Below, one piece after another: positions 1-5,137 of a DNA stretch of 5,137 nucleotides. The stretch is from the NCBI GenBank assembly GCA_017517815.1, contig JAFWYA010000025.1:1-5137 (forward strand), written 5' to 3'. This DNA comes from Clostridia bacterium. Its GTDB lineage: Bacteria > Bacillota_A > Clostridia > Christensenellales > Aristaeellaceae. Position numbers and translations under genes: made by a program. Below the pieces are notes generated by a model, which saw nothing but the letters and a program-made list of their open reading frames with translations, made no database searches and was not told where the DNA came from. The number at the start of each line of letters is the position of its first letter. The first letter of the stretch is position 1.

Positions 1-1848
1 AAGGAAAAGGAAACGATCAACATCGTCACCAGCGGCAAGGACGGCGTGAAGTCTGTCCTGACCGATGAAGCCGGTGAAGGTTTCGTCTTCGGTCTGTTCA
101 CCGCAGAGGACATGCCCTATGCCTACGGCACCCTGATGGCAGATACCCTTGTCGCCAGTGGAGCCACCGACAAGAACGGCATGCTGACGCTGAACGGCAC
201 ATTCCCTCATGGCGATTACTACATCCGCGAGCTTTCTGCTCCTGACGGCTGGAAGATCACCGCTGATCGCTTTGATCTCTCCATCACTCCTGACCGAAAG
301 GCAGCTGATGAAAACGTGCTGCGTGTGCTGATGGTGGACGCCATTCACAATGAGCTGATCCACACCAAAGTCACCCTCACCAAGACCGACATTACAGGCG
401 AAAAGACTCTGCCCGGTGCCATCATCGAGGTGTACAACGAATCTGGCAAGATCATCTACCGCGACGCCACCGATGAAATGGGCAGGATCGCCAACATCCC
501 CGTGACGCCCGGACGCTACACTTTCCGCGAGGTCTATGCCCCTGATGGCTACTCGCTGAATGATGTGACCATGAGCTTCACGGTCAGTGAAGATGGCGTT
601 GTTACCGGTGATACCACCATCCGCGATGATTATACCCGCTTCTCCATTGAAAAGCTGGATGAATCCGAGAATTCGCTGGCTGGCGTGGAGTTCAGCCTGG
701 TCGCCTCAAACGGCACTGCCATCATGACGGCTCGCACCAACTGCGACGGTATCGCCACCTTTGAGAAGATTCCCTTCGGCACTTACCGCATCATGGAAAC
801 CAAGCCTCTGGCTGGGTATCTGCCTGCTGAGATGGAAGTGGAAGTGACGATTGACGGCACTTTCATCAATCCCGAACAGCCCATTGCTACCATTATCAAC
901 GTCCCCAATGAGATCGTCATCCGCAAGGTCGATCAGGACGGCAAGCCCCTGGCTGGTGCTGAATTTGGTCTGTATGACGCCTTCGGCGAGCGTTTTTCTG
1001 TGGCGGTTTCCGATGAGAACGGCATGGTACGCTTCACCAAGGTGCCCTACGGCAGCTACACCATCCGCGAGCTTTCTGCCCCGGACGGCTATCTGGCCAG
1101 CAGGAAGGAGATCGCCGTTACCATTGATGCTGATTACCGCAGCAGCGATAAGCCCATTGCCACGGTGAAGAACCACTTCAAGCGGGTGCAGTTCATCAAG
1201 GTGGATACCTCCGGCAAGTACCTGCCCGGTGTGGAGTTCAGCCTGATCAACGCTGTCACCCATGAGGTGGTCGAAACCGCCGTCAGCAATGACAAGGGCG
1301 AGTTCATTTTCACCAAGTTCGACTATGGTGACTGGATCATCCGCGAAACGGCTGCGCCCGAAGGCTACAACCGCATGGAGGACTATCTGCTCCATGTAGA
1401 TGAAAACTGGACGGAACACAAGCCCATCACCCTTGTCAACATCCCCAGCACCTATATGTTCTTCAAGTCCGACAATAAGAAAAACGCCCTTGCAGGAGCT
1501 ACCTTCGCAGTTGAGGATGAGAATGGCACTGTGGTGCAAGAGGTTGTGTCCGCTGAGAACGGCGTGGTGTATATCTATGGTCTGACGCCTGGTAAGTACA
1601 CCATCCGCGAAATCGCCACGGTGGAAGGCTTCACCGTCAACGACGATACCATTGAGGCGGTCATCGACGAAAAATACGAAGTTCCCACCAAGCTGAAGCG
1701 ATTCGTCAACTACCCCAGCATTTCCACCGGCGTGGATGTGTCGCCCACGACGCTGACTTGGATTGGCCTGGGGCTGGCTGGTGCAGCCGGTATCATCATA
1801 GTCGTAGGGAAGAAAGATCGAAAAGGAGGACAGAAGAAAAAACACTAA
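1..1848 (+). CDS. SpaA/Cna-B multi-domain surface adhesin (pilin-related), 5' end outside window
   Basis: This is the C-terminal 615 codons of a cell-surface protein. The frame is open from base 1, so the GTG at 46 is an internal valine and not the start. I see six Cna-B (SpaA-type) domains at about window codons 1-122, 123-213, 214-305, 306-396, 397-485 and 486-571. Each has the family pattern: a Lys in the first strand (K17?, K128, K218, K309, K400, K489), a Glu in the Y-x-I-R-E strand (E77, E177, E266, E357, E449, E537) followed by APDGY-like residues, and a last-strand Asn (N117, N300, N391, N480, N570). These normally form Lys-Asn isopeptide bonds; domain 2 has Asp209/210 at the Asn position. 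The C terminus has PSISTG (572-577), a hydrophobic segment (585-603) and a KKDRKGGQKKKH tail, the layout of a sortase substrate with a poor motif. A role in adhesion or mating contact of the ICE is inferred. No sortase is in the window. Confidence 0.9.
   Translation, partial: KEKETINIVTSGKDGVKSVLTDEAGEGFVFGLFTAEDMPYAYGTLMADTLVASGATDKNGMLTLNGTFPHGDYYIRELSAPDGWKITADRFDLSITPDRKAADENVLRVLMVDAIHNELIHTKVTLTKTDITGEKTLPGAIIEVYNESGKIIYRDATDEMGRIANIPVTPGRYTFREVYAPDGYSLNDVTMSFTVSEDGVVTGDTTIRDDYTRFSIEKLDESENSLAGVEFSLVASNGTAIMTARTNCDGIATFEKIPFGTYRIMETKPLAGYLPAEMEVEVTIDGTFINPEQPIATIINVPNEIVIRKVDQDGKPLAGAEFGLYDAFGERFSVAVSDENGMVRFTKVPYGSYTIRELSAPDGYLASRKEIAVTIDADYRSSDKPIATVKNHFKRVQFIKVDTSGKYLPGVEFSLINAVTHEVVETAVSNDKGEFIFTKFDYGDWIIRETAAPEGYNRMEDYLLHVDENWTEHKPITLVNIPSTYMFFKSDNKKNALAGATFAVEDENGTVVQEVVSAENGVVYIYGLTPGKYTIREIATVEGFTVNDDTIEAVIDEKYEVPTKLKRFVNYPSISTGVDVSPTTLTWIGLGLAGAAGIIIVVGKKDRKGGQKKKH
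222..1079 (+). repeat. Cna-B domain-encoding repeats with an exact 18-bp match
   Basis: The 18 bases CATCCGCGAGCTTTCTGC occur identically at 222-239 and 1062-1079, exactly 840 bp apart, which is in frame. They encode the I-R-E-L-S-A strand of Cna-B domains 1 and 4. Related ATCCGCGA copies lie in domains 5 and 6. The pattern fits expansion by domain duplication, with this strand kept at the DNA level. It could also reflect codon preference acting on a conserved peptide. Confidence 0.6.
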
Positions 1849-1855
1849 TGCCTCA

Positions 1856-1880
1856 AAAATCCTTATGTTATAAGGGTTTT
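1856..1880 (+). terminator. Possible weak terminator hairpin after the adhesin gene
   Basis: The 11-nt arms 1856-1866 and 1870-1880 pair fully, with one T-G wobble (1860/1876), around a 3-nt loop. The stem is A/T-rich with only two G-C pairs next to the wobble, and it ends in TTTT. It lies 7 bases after the adhesin stop codon. The position suits an intrinsic terminator, but the low GC content makes efficiency doubtful. The arm symmetry (A-run left, T-run right) would also allow action on the other strand. Confidence 0.45.
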
Positions 1881-1893
1881 CAAGGTTCGCGTA

Positions 1894-1923
1894 TTGCGCA
1901 TTTTCATTTGATCATGCTATAAT
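1894..1923 (+). promoter_or_regulatory. Extended -10 promoter for the AlbA_2/GHKL gene
   Basis: A perfect TATAAT lies at 1918-1923, preceded by TG at 1915-1916 (TGn extended -10). A partial -35, TTGCGC (1894-1899), sits 18 bp upstream. Transcription should begin near 1930, giving a leader of about 24 nt that carries the AGGAGG site at 1941-1946, 7 nt before the ATG at 1954. This is the only convincing promoter I see in the window. Confidence 0.75.
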
Positions 1924-1953
1924 CGAAAGGAACATCAGGAAGGAGGAACCAGC

Positions 1954-3423
1954 ATGCTTGATTACAGCCGCATTGAGCAGTATCGGGAAAACAACCGTAT
2001 AGAAGCCAAGAAGGCAGCTGGTGGTTTGCCGCGCAGCATCTGGGAAACCTATTCCGCTTTTGCCAACACGATTGGCGGCGTCATTCTGCTGGGTGTTGAG
2101 GAGCTGCCGGATCATTCGCTGCGTCCCATCAATCTGCCTAATGCAGAGCAGATGGTCAGTGAATTCTGGAATATCGTCAACAATCCCAACAAGACCAGCG
2201 TGAATATCCTGACAGATAAAAATGTTGAGATTCACGAACAGGATGGCTGCAAGTTCATTTCGATTACTGTTCCCAGAGCGCAGCGCTATGACAAACCGGT
2301 GTTTATTGACAGCAATCCGCTGACTGGTACCTATCGGCGCAACGGCGAAGGAGACTATAAATGTGCTCCTGAAGCTGTACAGGCCATGATGCGTGATGCG
2401 GCAGCGAAGACGCAGGATATGATGGTGCTGGATGAATTTGATCTGAAAGCGCTGGATATGGACAGCGTTCGCCGCTACCGCATCCGCATGAAAAGTCATC
2501 GCCCCGGTCATGTGTGGGAGGAACTGGATGATCCCGACTTCCTGTATAAATTAGGCGCTGTCGGACGCGGAGAAGATGGCAAATTGCATCCAACGGTTGG
2601 CGGCTTGTTGATGTTTGGATACGAATATGAGATCACACGCTATTTTCCATCCTACTTCCTGGATTATCAGGAGCGCATGGAAGATGATACCCGCTGGACA
2701 GATCGCGTTGTATCTTCCTCCGGCGATTGGAGCGGAAATCTCTACGATTTCTATTTCCGCGTCTACAACCGACTTCAGCAGGAGGTCAAAGTACCGTTCC
2801 GCGTTGAAAACGGCGAGCGGGTAGACGAAACACCTGTGCATACTGCCTTGCGCGAGGCACTGGCCAACTGCTTGATCAACGCCGACTATTATGGTCCGCG
2901 CGGGCTGGTGATCGTACGAAAAAAGGATCGTATCACCCTGTCGAACCCCGGCAGCTTCCGTATTGCACTGGAAGACGCCAGAAGTGGTGGCCTGTCTGAT
3001 CCCCGCAATACCGCGCTGATGAAGATGTTCAACCTCATCAACGTAGGCGAGCGCGCAGGCAGTGGCATCCCCAGCATCTTTAGCGTATGGAAGAAGCAGG
3101 GTTGGGAGGAACCCGAACTGACGGAAGAACTTGCGCCGGAAAGGATTACGTTGATCCTTCCGTTGCAACCCGCCGAAAAATCGGCGATAAAAACTGGCGA
3201 TAAAAAATCGGCGATAAAAACTGGCGGTAAAATCACTGCGCATAACAAAGAATTGATCATCCAATACCTGACCGAACACGTTTCTGCCACTACTTCCGAA
3301 TTGGCGGGAGTTATGGACCTGAAGGTGTCGCGTGTGCGTGATCTCCTGTCTCAACTGCAGGCAGAGGGCTTCATCATTGCCGTTGGCAGCAATCGCAACC
3401 GTACCTACAAACTTAAAGCCTGA
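1954..3423 (+). CDS. AlbA_2 (Schlafen-like)/GHKL ATP-binding protein with C-terminal winged helix
   Basis: A 489-residue protein of the COG2865 type, described in general as a predicted regulator with an ATP-binding and an HTH domain; its substrate is not known. Domains in order: AlbA_2 (formerly AAA_4) at about 10-140, with E17-A-K and FANTIGGVILLGV (36-48); a connecting region to about 285; HATPase_c_4 at about 295-405, with N-box-like REALANCLINADYYG (300-314), LSNPGSF (329-335) and the glycine loop GERAGSGI (365-372); a linker with two 9-residue repeats (KSAIKTGDK, KSAIKTGGK, 409-426); and a winged helix at 429-489 (recognition-helix region about 456-470). The ATG is chosen because AGGAGG lies 7 nt upstream, under the promoter at 1894-1923. 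The gene has its own promoter and terminator and no overlap with neighbours, so it looks like accessory cargo between ICE genes. Roles in regulation or phage defence are conceivable but not shown by the sequence. Confidence 0.92.
   Translation: MLDYSRIEQYRENNRIEAKKAAGGLPRSIWETYSAFANTIGGVILLGVEELPDHSLRPINLPNAEQMVSEFWNIVNNPNKTSVNILTDKNVEIHEQDGCKFISITVPRAQRYDKPVFIDSNPLTGTYRRNGEGDYKCAPEAVQAMMRDAAAKTQDMMVLDEFDLKALDMDSVRRYRIRMKSHRPGHVWEELDDPDFLYKLGAVGRGEDGKLHPTVGGLLMFGYEYEITRYFPSYFLDYQERMEDDTRWTDRVVSSSGDWSGNLYDFYFRVYNRLQQEVKVPFRVENGERVDETPVHTALREALANCLINADYYGPRGLVIVRKKDRITLSNPGSFRIALEDARSGGLSDPRNTALMKMFNLINVGERAGSGIPSIFSVWKKQGWEEPELTEELAPERITLILPLQPAEKSAIKTGDKKSAIKTGGKITAHNKELIIQYLTEHVSATTSELAGVMDLKVSRVRDLLSQLQAEGFIIAVGSNRNRTYKLKA
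3178..3231 (+). repeat. Two 27-bp tandem repeats in the interdomain linker
   Basis: Units 3178-3204 and 3205-3231 differ by one base (GAT versus GGT, Asp versus Gly) and encode KSAIKTGDK and KSAIKTGGK. Each unit is itself two near-copies: the heptamer GGCGATA recurs at 3183, 3196 and 3210, with GGCGGTA at 3223, spaced 13, 14 and 13 bp apart. An A6 run (3202-3207) lies at the unit border. The repeats join the ATPase domain to the winged helix. Confidence 0.9.
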
Positions 3424-3452
3424 GTAAGATAAAAACTGAATACTTACCACTG

Positions 3453-3484
3453 AACGCTCTTTCAAATCTGAAAGGGCGTTTTTC
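3453..3484 (+). terminator. Intrinsic terminator of the AlbA_2/GHKL gene
   Basis: The 12-nt arms 3453-3464 and 3469-3480 pair throughout, with one T-G wobble, around the 4-nt loop AATC. The right arm runs into a T5 tract (3479-3483). It starts 29 nt after the TGA at 3421-3423. This is the typical form of a Rho-independent terminator and closes the cargo gene's transcription unit, just upstream of the transfer genes. Confidence 0.85.
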
Positions 3485-3508
3485 TATGCCCTGAAAGGAG
3501 GAAGCGCC

Positions 3509-3547
3509 ATGCACTACCTGCTGCATCGGCTGTTCGTACCACCCTGA
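3509..3547 (+). CDS. 12-codon mini-ORF upstream of pcfB (leader peptide or gene remnant?)
   Basis: ATG at 3509 has AGGAGG at 3496-3501, with 7-nt spacing, a better site than chance usually gives. It encodes MHYLLHRLFVPP and then stops at TGA 3545-3547, 43 nt before the TTG of pcfB. I do not recognise the peptide. It could be the start of a decayed gene, cut short when the upstream cargo was acquired, or a short leader coupled to pcfB translation. There is no independent proof that it is expressed. Confidence 0.3.
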   Translation: MHYLLHRLFVPP

Positions 3548-3577
3548 TTACGATTCCAAATGAATCCTGCACCGTCG

Positions 3578-3587
3578 AGGAGGTGAT
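3578..3587 (+). promoter_or_regulatory. Near-perfect Shine-Dalgarno site that fixes the pcfB TTG start
   Basis: AGGAGGTGAT (3578-3587) is complementary over ten bases to the 3' end of 16S rRNA. The AGGAGG core ends 7 nt before the TTG at 3591. No ATG or GTG in that frame has a comparable site, so the rare TTG start is well supported. Confidence 0.8.
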
Positions 3588-3590
3588 TTT

Positions 3591-4058
3591 TTGCAGGAGG
3601 ATATTGAAAACAAAACCGTTATGCTCATGGTCAACGGCAGCAAGTTCTCTGCCCGAAAGCTGGCGCAGGCTGCAAGCAAAATGCTTTCTTATATGAAGAA
3701 TCACTCCCATAAGGACGTGACAAAACATGGCAAGCAGAGTGTGAAGCAGCTTTTGCAGAAGGATCAGGGTGCGACCAGTATTGAGCTGAACGACCCCAAC
3801 ATGAAGGAGTTTGAGCGCATCGCCCGCAAATACGGCGTGGATTATGCCATCCGTCAGGTGAAGGGCGACGACCCCAAATTCCTTGTCTTTTTCAAGGCGC
3901 GTGACAACGACGCCATTACCGCCATGCTGTCTGAAATGACGGAGAAAAGGATGAAGCGCGAAGAGCGTCCCTCCGTGCTGAAGCTCCTGAAAAAGCTCAA
4001 AGAGATGGTAGCTGCCCGCGATCCCGTCCGCAACAAGGATAAGGAGCTGAGCAGATGA
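3591..4058 (+). CDS. pcfB: PcfB family (DUF3801) conjugation protein
   Basis: A 155-residue soluble protein beginning (TTG)QEDIENKTVMLMVNGSKFS. The opening acidic stretch, the beta-strand ending in a small-residue/Lys turn, the helix ARKLAQAASKMLSYM and the later strands ending in FLVFFKARDNDAITAML match DUF3801 proteins, which stand next to virD4-type genes in Firmicutes ICEs and in pCF10-like plasmids (PcfB). The length is in the family's usual range. The C terminus (about 120-155) is Lys/Arg-rich and helical. There is no signal peptide or membrane segment. The stop overlaps the next ATG (ATGA at 4055-4058), so it is translationally coupled to virD4. The family is considered an accessory of the coupling protein in DNA transfer; its biochemical role is not visible in the sequence. 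A terminator lies 107 bp upstream and I see no convincing promoter of its own. Confidence 0.85.
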   Translation: MQEDIENKTVMLMVNGSKFSARKLAQAASKMLSYMKNHSHKDVTKHGKQSVKQLLQKDQGATSIELNDPNMKEFERIARKYGVDYAIRQVKGDDPKFLVFFKARDNDAITAMLSEMTEKRMKREERPSVLKLLKKLKEMVAARDPVRNKDKELSR

Positions 4059-4999
4059 ACCTGAAAAAGATCATTCTGCTCAACCTTCCCTATGTGGTGA
4101 TCGGGCTGCTGGCAACGAATCTGGGCGAAGCGTGGCGACTGGCGGAAGGTATCAATGCCTCTGAAAAAGCCATGAACCTGATGAATAGCCTGGGCGTGGC
4201 GTTTCAGTTGCCCCTGCCCAGCTTTCATCCGCTGGATTTGTGCATTGGACTGGTTGTAGGCGCGCTTCTGCGCATTGCTGTTCATATCAAGAGCCAGAAC
4301 GCCAAGAAGTACCGCAAAGGCATGGAGTACGGCTCTGCCCGATGGGGTACGGCACAGGATATTCAGCCTTTCGTCGATCCGGTGTTTGAGAATAATGTAA
4401 TCCTCACGCAGTCAGAACGGCTCATGATGAGCAACCGCCCGAAGAATCCCGCTCACGCCCGTAATAAAAACGTGCTGGTGATCGGTGGCTCCGGCAGCGG
4501 CAAGACCCGCTTCTTCGTCAAACCGAATCTCCTTCAATGTCATTCCAGCTATGTGGTCACTGATCCCAAGGGCAGCATTGTGGTAGAGTGCGGCAGGCTG
4601 CTTTTGAAAAAGGGGTACAAGCTGAAAATCCTGAACACCATCAACTTCAAAAAGTCCATGCACTACAACCCCTTCGCCTACATTCACGGCGAAAAAGACA
4701 TTCTCAAACTGGTCACTTGCCTCATCGCCAATACGAAAGGAGACGGAAAATCCGGCGATGAGTTTTGGACCAAAGCCGAAACGCTTTTGTACACCGCCCT
4801 GATCGGCTACATCCACTATGAAGCGCCCCAGGCAGAGCAGAACTTCTCAACCCTCATTGATATGCTCAACGCCATGGAAACCCGTGAGGATGACGAGGGC
4901 TTCCAGAACGCGGTGGATATTATGTTTGAACGGCTGGAGAGGAAAAAGCCGCAGCACTTCGCGGTCCGGCAGTACAAAAAGTACAAGCTGGCTGCAGGT
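4055..4999 (+). CDS. virD4: VirD4/TraG type IV coupling protein, 5' half, interrupted by an insertion
   Basis: This is the inner-membrane ATPase that brings the relaxase-DNA complex to the type IV secretion channel. 315 family-like codons are present. Visible parts are membrane segments at about 5-21 and 60-77, the linker motif YGSARWGTA (92-100), Walker A GGSGSGKT (144-151), VVTDPKGS (167-174) and FWTKAE (237-242). The family continues past KYKLAAG (309-315) with a Lys-Thr-rich helix and later a Walker B DEFAN motif. Here codons after 4999 are unrelated, so about half of a protein of roughly 600 residues is missing, including Walker B and the C-terminal ATPase core. The reading frame is not closed: it runs without a stop from 4055 to the end of the window, through the junction and into the recombinase start. 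The 3' half presumably lies beyond the inserted element. As it stands the gene should be inactive. Confidence 0.88.
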
Positions 5000-5059
5000 G
5001 TTGTATGCTCTAAAAGACTTCTTAATCAAGCGGTTGGGAAGTCTCTTAGAACACACAAC
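5000..5059 (+). repeat. 22-bp imperfect inverted repeat at the element end
   Basis: Arms 5000-5021 and 5038-5059 match at 19 of 22 positions and are separated by 16 nt. The repeat begins at the first base after VirD4 similarity ends and stops 27 nt before the recombinase ATG. It could be the recombinase binding region (attachment site half) or an RNA hairpin. It has no T-run, so a terminator is unlikely on this strand. Confidence 0.8.
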
Positions 5060-5086
5060 CTAAAACCGAAGAAAGGAGCGCAAGTT

Positions 5087-5137
5087 ATGAGAAAAAACGA
5101 GAAAATCACAGCTCTGTACGAACGATTGAGCCGTGAT
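5087..5137 (+). CDS. Serine site-specific recombinase, N-terminal 17 codons (3' end outside window)
   Basis: The 17 visible residues, MRKNEKITALYERLSRD, carry the first strand and catalytic-serine motif (Y-x-R-L-S-R-D, Ser15) of the resolvase/invertase catalytic domain. They resemble the opening of large serine recombinases of Clostridia ICEs and Tn4451/Tn5397-like elements. ATG 5087 is preceded by AGGAG (5074-5078) at 8-nt spacing. It lies in frame with virD4, with no stop between. I see no clear promoter in the 87 nt upstream, so expression may come from virD4 read-through, or from a promoter completed when element ends join in the circular form, as described for tnpX of Tn4451. The small visible portion limits the family assignment. 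Confidence 0.8.
   Translation, partial: MRKNEKITALYERLSRD

Larger units (their letters stand above)
5000..5137 (+). mobile_element. Left end of a serine-recombinase element inserted in virD4
   Basis: VirD4 similarity stops at GCAGGT (4994-4999). The following 87 nt are non-coding in character and end in a ribosome binding site and a recombinase gene. The layout, with the recombinase close to one element end, is known from Tn4451- and Tn5397-type mobilizable or conjugative transposons with large serine recombinases (TnpX, TndX). The right end is outside the window, so the size and cargo are unknown. The exact junction is uncertain by a few bases, because serine recombinases share a crossover dinucleotide between target and element. 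Confidence 0.72.

Noticed and set aside
706..1845. 379-residue minus-strand open frame opposite the adhesin gene
   Set aside because: It is the shadow of the Cna-B repeats, with a composition rich in His, Val, Gly and Asp from complementary codons. It shows no recognisable domain and the + strand frame is clearly coding.
1848..1922. 24-codon ORF overlapping the adhesin stop (TAATG)
   Set aside because: The overlap suggests coupling, but the AGGAGG at 1824-1829 is 18 nt away, and the ORF runs through the hairpin and the next gene's promoter. The peptide has no recognisable feature. Most likely chance.
2551..3465. 304-residue minus-strand open frame opposite the AlbA_2/GHKL gene
   Set aside because: The + strand gene has promoter, ribosome site and recognisable domains. 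The minus frame has none and begins inside the terminator hairpin.
1856..3484. Terminal repeats of a transposon carrying the AlbA_2/GHKL gene
   Set aside because: The hairpins at 1856-1880 and 3453-3480 differ in sequence and I found no shared direct or inverted repeat flanking the gene, so a discrete transposon cannot be claimed.
4818..5063. 81-codon + frame overlapping virD4 and the junction
   Set aside because: It is Arg/Ser/Trp-rich out-of-frame translation of virD4. It lacks a ribosome site and only ends by chance in the inserted element.
5000..5137. Group II intron as the cause of the virD4 interruption
   Set aside because: The junction reads GTGTTG and not the GUGYG start typical of group II introns, and the ORF beginning at 5087 matches a serine recombinase and not a reverse transcriptase.
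1..5137. tRNA, rRNA, CRISPR array, riboswitch
   Set aside because: No cloverleaf, rRNA signature, spaced direct-repeat array or conserved leader fold was seen. The repeats present are explained by Cna-B domains, the linker repeat and the element end.

Overview
The window looks like part of an integrative and conjugative element (ICE) from a gut-type Clostridia/Firmicutes genome. The evidence is a SpaA/Cna-B surface adhesin, a PcfB (DUF3801) protein and a VirD4/TraG coupling protein all on the + strand, strong AGGAGG ribosome binding sites, and moderately GC-rich genes in the style of Oscillospiraceae or Lachnospiraceae. Every gene I can support is on the + strand. The species assignment is inference from gene types and style only.

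Layout: (1) 1-1848 is the 3' part of a large cell-wall adhesin/pilin-like gene. It has six consecutive Cna-B domains, a degenerate sorting motif, a membrane segment and a basic tail; its start lies upstream of the window. (2) 1849-1953 is intergenic, with an AT-rich terminator-like hairpin and a clear extended -10 promoter. (3) 1954-3423 is a 489-residue protein with an N-terminal AlbA_2 (Schlafen-like, formerly AAA_4) domain, a GHKL-type ATPase domain, a repeat-bearing linker and a C-terminal winged helix. It ends at a good intrinsic terminator (3453-3484), so this gene is a self-contained transcription unit. (4) 3485-3590 holds only a 12-codon mini-ORF with a good ribosome binding site, then an excellent Shine-Dalgarno site for the next gene. 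(5) 3591-4058 encodes a PcfB/DUF3801 protein starting at TTG, overlapping by ATGA the start of (6) virD4 at 4055.

The main event is at the right end. The VirD4 protein is normal through its two membrane segments, Walker A motif and about half of the ATPase domain, then loses family similarity after codon 315 (position 4999). Directly after this come a 22-bp imperfect inverted repeat (5000-5021 / 5038-5059), a ribosome binding site, and at 5087 the start of a serine recombinase (catalytic-serine motif visible). I read this as the left end of a second mobile element inserted into the coupling protein gene of the ICE. The ORF that starts at virD4 stays open and in frame through the junction into the recombinase.

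How the parts fit: PcfB and VirD4 belong to the DNA-transfer machinery, and the adhesin probably promotes cell contact. The AlbA_2/GHKL protein is accessory cargo. The nested recombinase element removes the Walker B half of VirD4 and so should block conjugation of the host ICE until it excises, unless another coupling protein substitutes.
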